Below are positions 63,314 to 64,000 of a stretch of 64,000 bases of DNA, piece after piece. This stretch comes from Rhizobium sp. NFR07. GTDB taxonomy: Bacteria; Pseudomonadota; Alphaproteobacteria; Rhizobiales; Rhizobiaceae. The DNA lies in contig NZ_FOKM01000002.1 of the NCBI RefSeq assembly GCF_900111905.1, positions 186,001-250,000 of the forward strand, read 5' to 3'. The notes under the pieces are model-generated. The model searched no databases and was not told the origin of the DNA. It was given only the letters and a program-made list of their open reading frames with translations. The first letter of the stretch is position 1. Every line of letters begins with the position of its first letter. The translations under genes and the position numbers were made by a program.

Positions 63314-64000
63314 ATGACCGGCAATTCCAGTTTCGGCCATCCCGGCTTTACCTGGGATGATCTCCAGTATTTCCTGGCAGTGGCACGAACAGGCCAGCTT
63401 TCGGTGGCCGCCCGGCATCTGCGCACCAGTCATGCAACGGTCTCCCGCCGCATCGATCGCCTGGAATTCACCCTCAAGGTCAAGTTGTTCGAGCGCAACC
63501 CGCGCGGTTACGTGCTGACCGGCGTCGGCCAGCGGTTCATCGATGCGGCGGAACGCATGGAGGCGGAAGCCGACCGGCTGCAGATGGATATCGCATCCGG
63601 CAGCGCTGCCCATCAGGGTGTCGTGCGGCTGAGCGCCCCGGAAGGCATCGCAAACTATTTTCTCGCCCATCAGATCGGGGATTTCACCGCCCAGCACCCC
63701 AATCTCGCACTCGAACTGGTAACGATCCAGCAGATCATGTCGCTCTCCCGCAAGGAGGCGGACATCGCGATTTCACTGGACCCGCCGAAGGGGGGACCCT
63801 ACGAGATCGAGAAGATCACCGATTATCGCCTCAGCATCTACGGCGCAAAATCCTATCTCGCCGAGCGGCCGGAGATCAGAAGGCGGGAGGACCTGCTTCT
63901 GCATCCCTTCATCGGCTATATCCAGGACATGATCTTCGCGCCGGGGCTGGACTATCTCGGCGACGTGCATCCCGGCATCAAGCCACGCTTCCAGAGTTCC
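63314..64000 (+). CDS. LysR-family transcriptional regulator, N-terminal 229 codons (runs off right edge)
   Basis: The frame opens at ATG 63314 and stays open to the window end, giving 229 codons of a roughly 300-residue LysR protein. The helix-turn-helix is at residues 10-70: FTWDDLQYFLAVARTGQLSV, then AARHLRTSHATVSRRIDRLE and FERNPRGYVLT. The effector-binding domain starts near residue 95 (GVVRLSAPEGIANYFLAHQI) and includes ADIAISLDPPKGG near 155. It is divergent from the LivK-like operon and is its probable regulator. The C-terminal part is missing because of the window boundary. Confidence 0.92.
   Translation, partial: MTGNSSFGHPGFTWDDLQYFLAVARTGQLSVAARHLRTSHATVSRRIDRLEFTLKVKLFERNPRGYVLTGVGQRFIDAAERMEAEADRLQMDIASGSAAHQGVVRLSAPEGIANYFLAHQIGDFTAQHPNLALELVTIQQIMSLSRKEADIAISLDPPKGGPYEIEKITDYRLSIYGAKSYLAERPEIRRREDLLLHPFIGYIQDMIFAPGLDYLGDVHPGIKPRFQSS

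Overview
The window reads as chromosomal or chromid DNA from an alphaproteobacterium of the Rhizobiaceae (Rhizobium/Agrobacterium/Neorhizobium type). The basis is high GC, dense ABC importer operons joined by 4-bp stop/start overlaps, a glk-mgsA pair, a cyoABCD-SURF1 operon, a rhizobial-looking palindromic intergenic repeat, and EcfG/RpoE2-like promoters. I see no tRNA, rRNA, insertion sequence, prophage or CRISPR array. Two genes run off the ends: glucokinase on the left and a LysR regulator on the right.

Layout. 1-2.3 kb: glk, mgsA and the murein endopeptidase mepA, all on the minus strand. 2.5-9.4 kb: a yejABEF-type peptide importer followed by a hydroxyacid dehydrogenase. 9.4-12.4 kb: a small membrane protein and a glycine-zipper protein, each behind an EcfG-like promoter, with pncB and a stand-alone response regulator. 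12.5-28.3 kb: a surface-polysaccharide-like region with a UDP-uronate-type epimerase, a nucleotide-sugar dehydrogenase, five glycosyltransferases, a deacetylase-like protein and a methyltransferase. A second complete oligopeptide ABC importer operon is embedded in it (17.4-23.4 kb). 28.3-31.5 kb: a cyclic-nucleotide-binding protein encoded downstream of a 907-residue ABC-exporter-like protein in which every nucleotide-handling motif is destroyed and the nucleotide-binding domain carries a roughly 300-residue insertion. This pair is the best candidate for an undescribed system. 31.8-38.5 kb: bo3-type quinol oxidase cyoABCD plus SURF1, divergent from an MFS symporter. 38.8-41.9 kb: a type I secretion ABC transporter and membrane-fusion protein.

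41.9-49.5 kb: a GAF histidine kinase and NarL-type regulator, divergent from a ribose-type sugar ABC operon that ends in an SMP-30 lactonase. 49.5-55.8 kb: a LysR regulator divergent from an operon in which two very different ureohydrolases flank a polar-amino-acid ABC importer; uptake and hydrolysis of guanidino compounds is a reasonable hypothesis. 55.8-63.1 kb: a branched-chain-type ABC importer (binding protein, livG-, livF-, livH- and livM-like) followed by a GMC oxidoreductase and a 3-hydroxyisobutyrate-dehydrogenase-like protein. It is divergent from a partial LysR gene across a region with a perfect operator-like palindrome.

Overall this is an accessory nutrient-scavenging region (peptides, sugar, guanidino or amino compounds, and an alcohol or branched-chain-like substrate) combined with envelope-polysaccharide and respiratory functions. 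All functional statements rest on reading motifs, lengths and gene order by eye; no database search was run.
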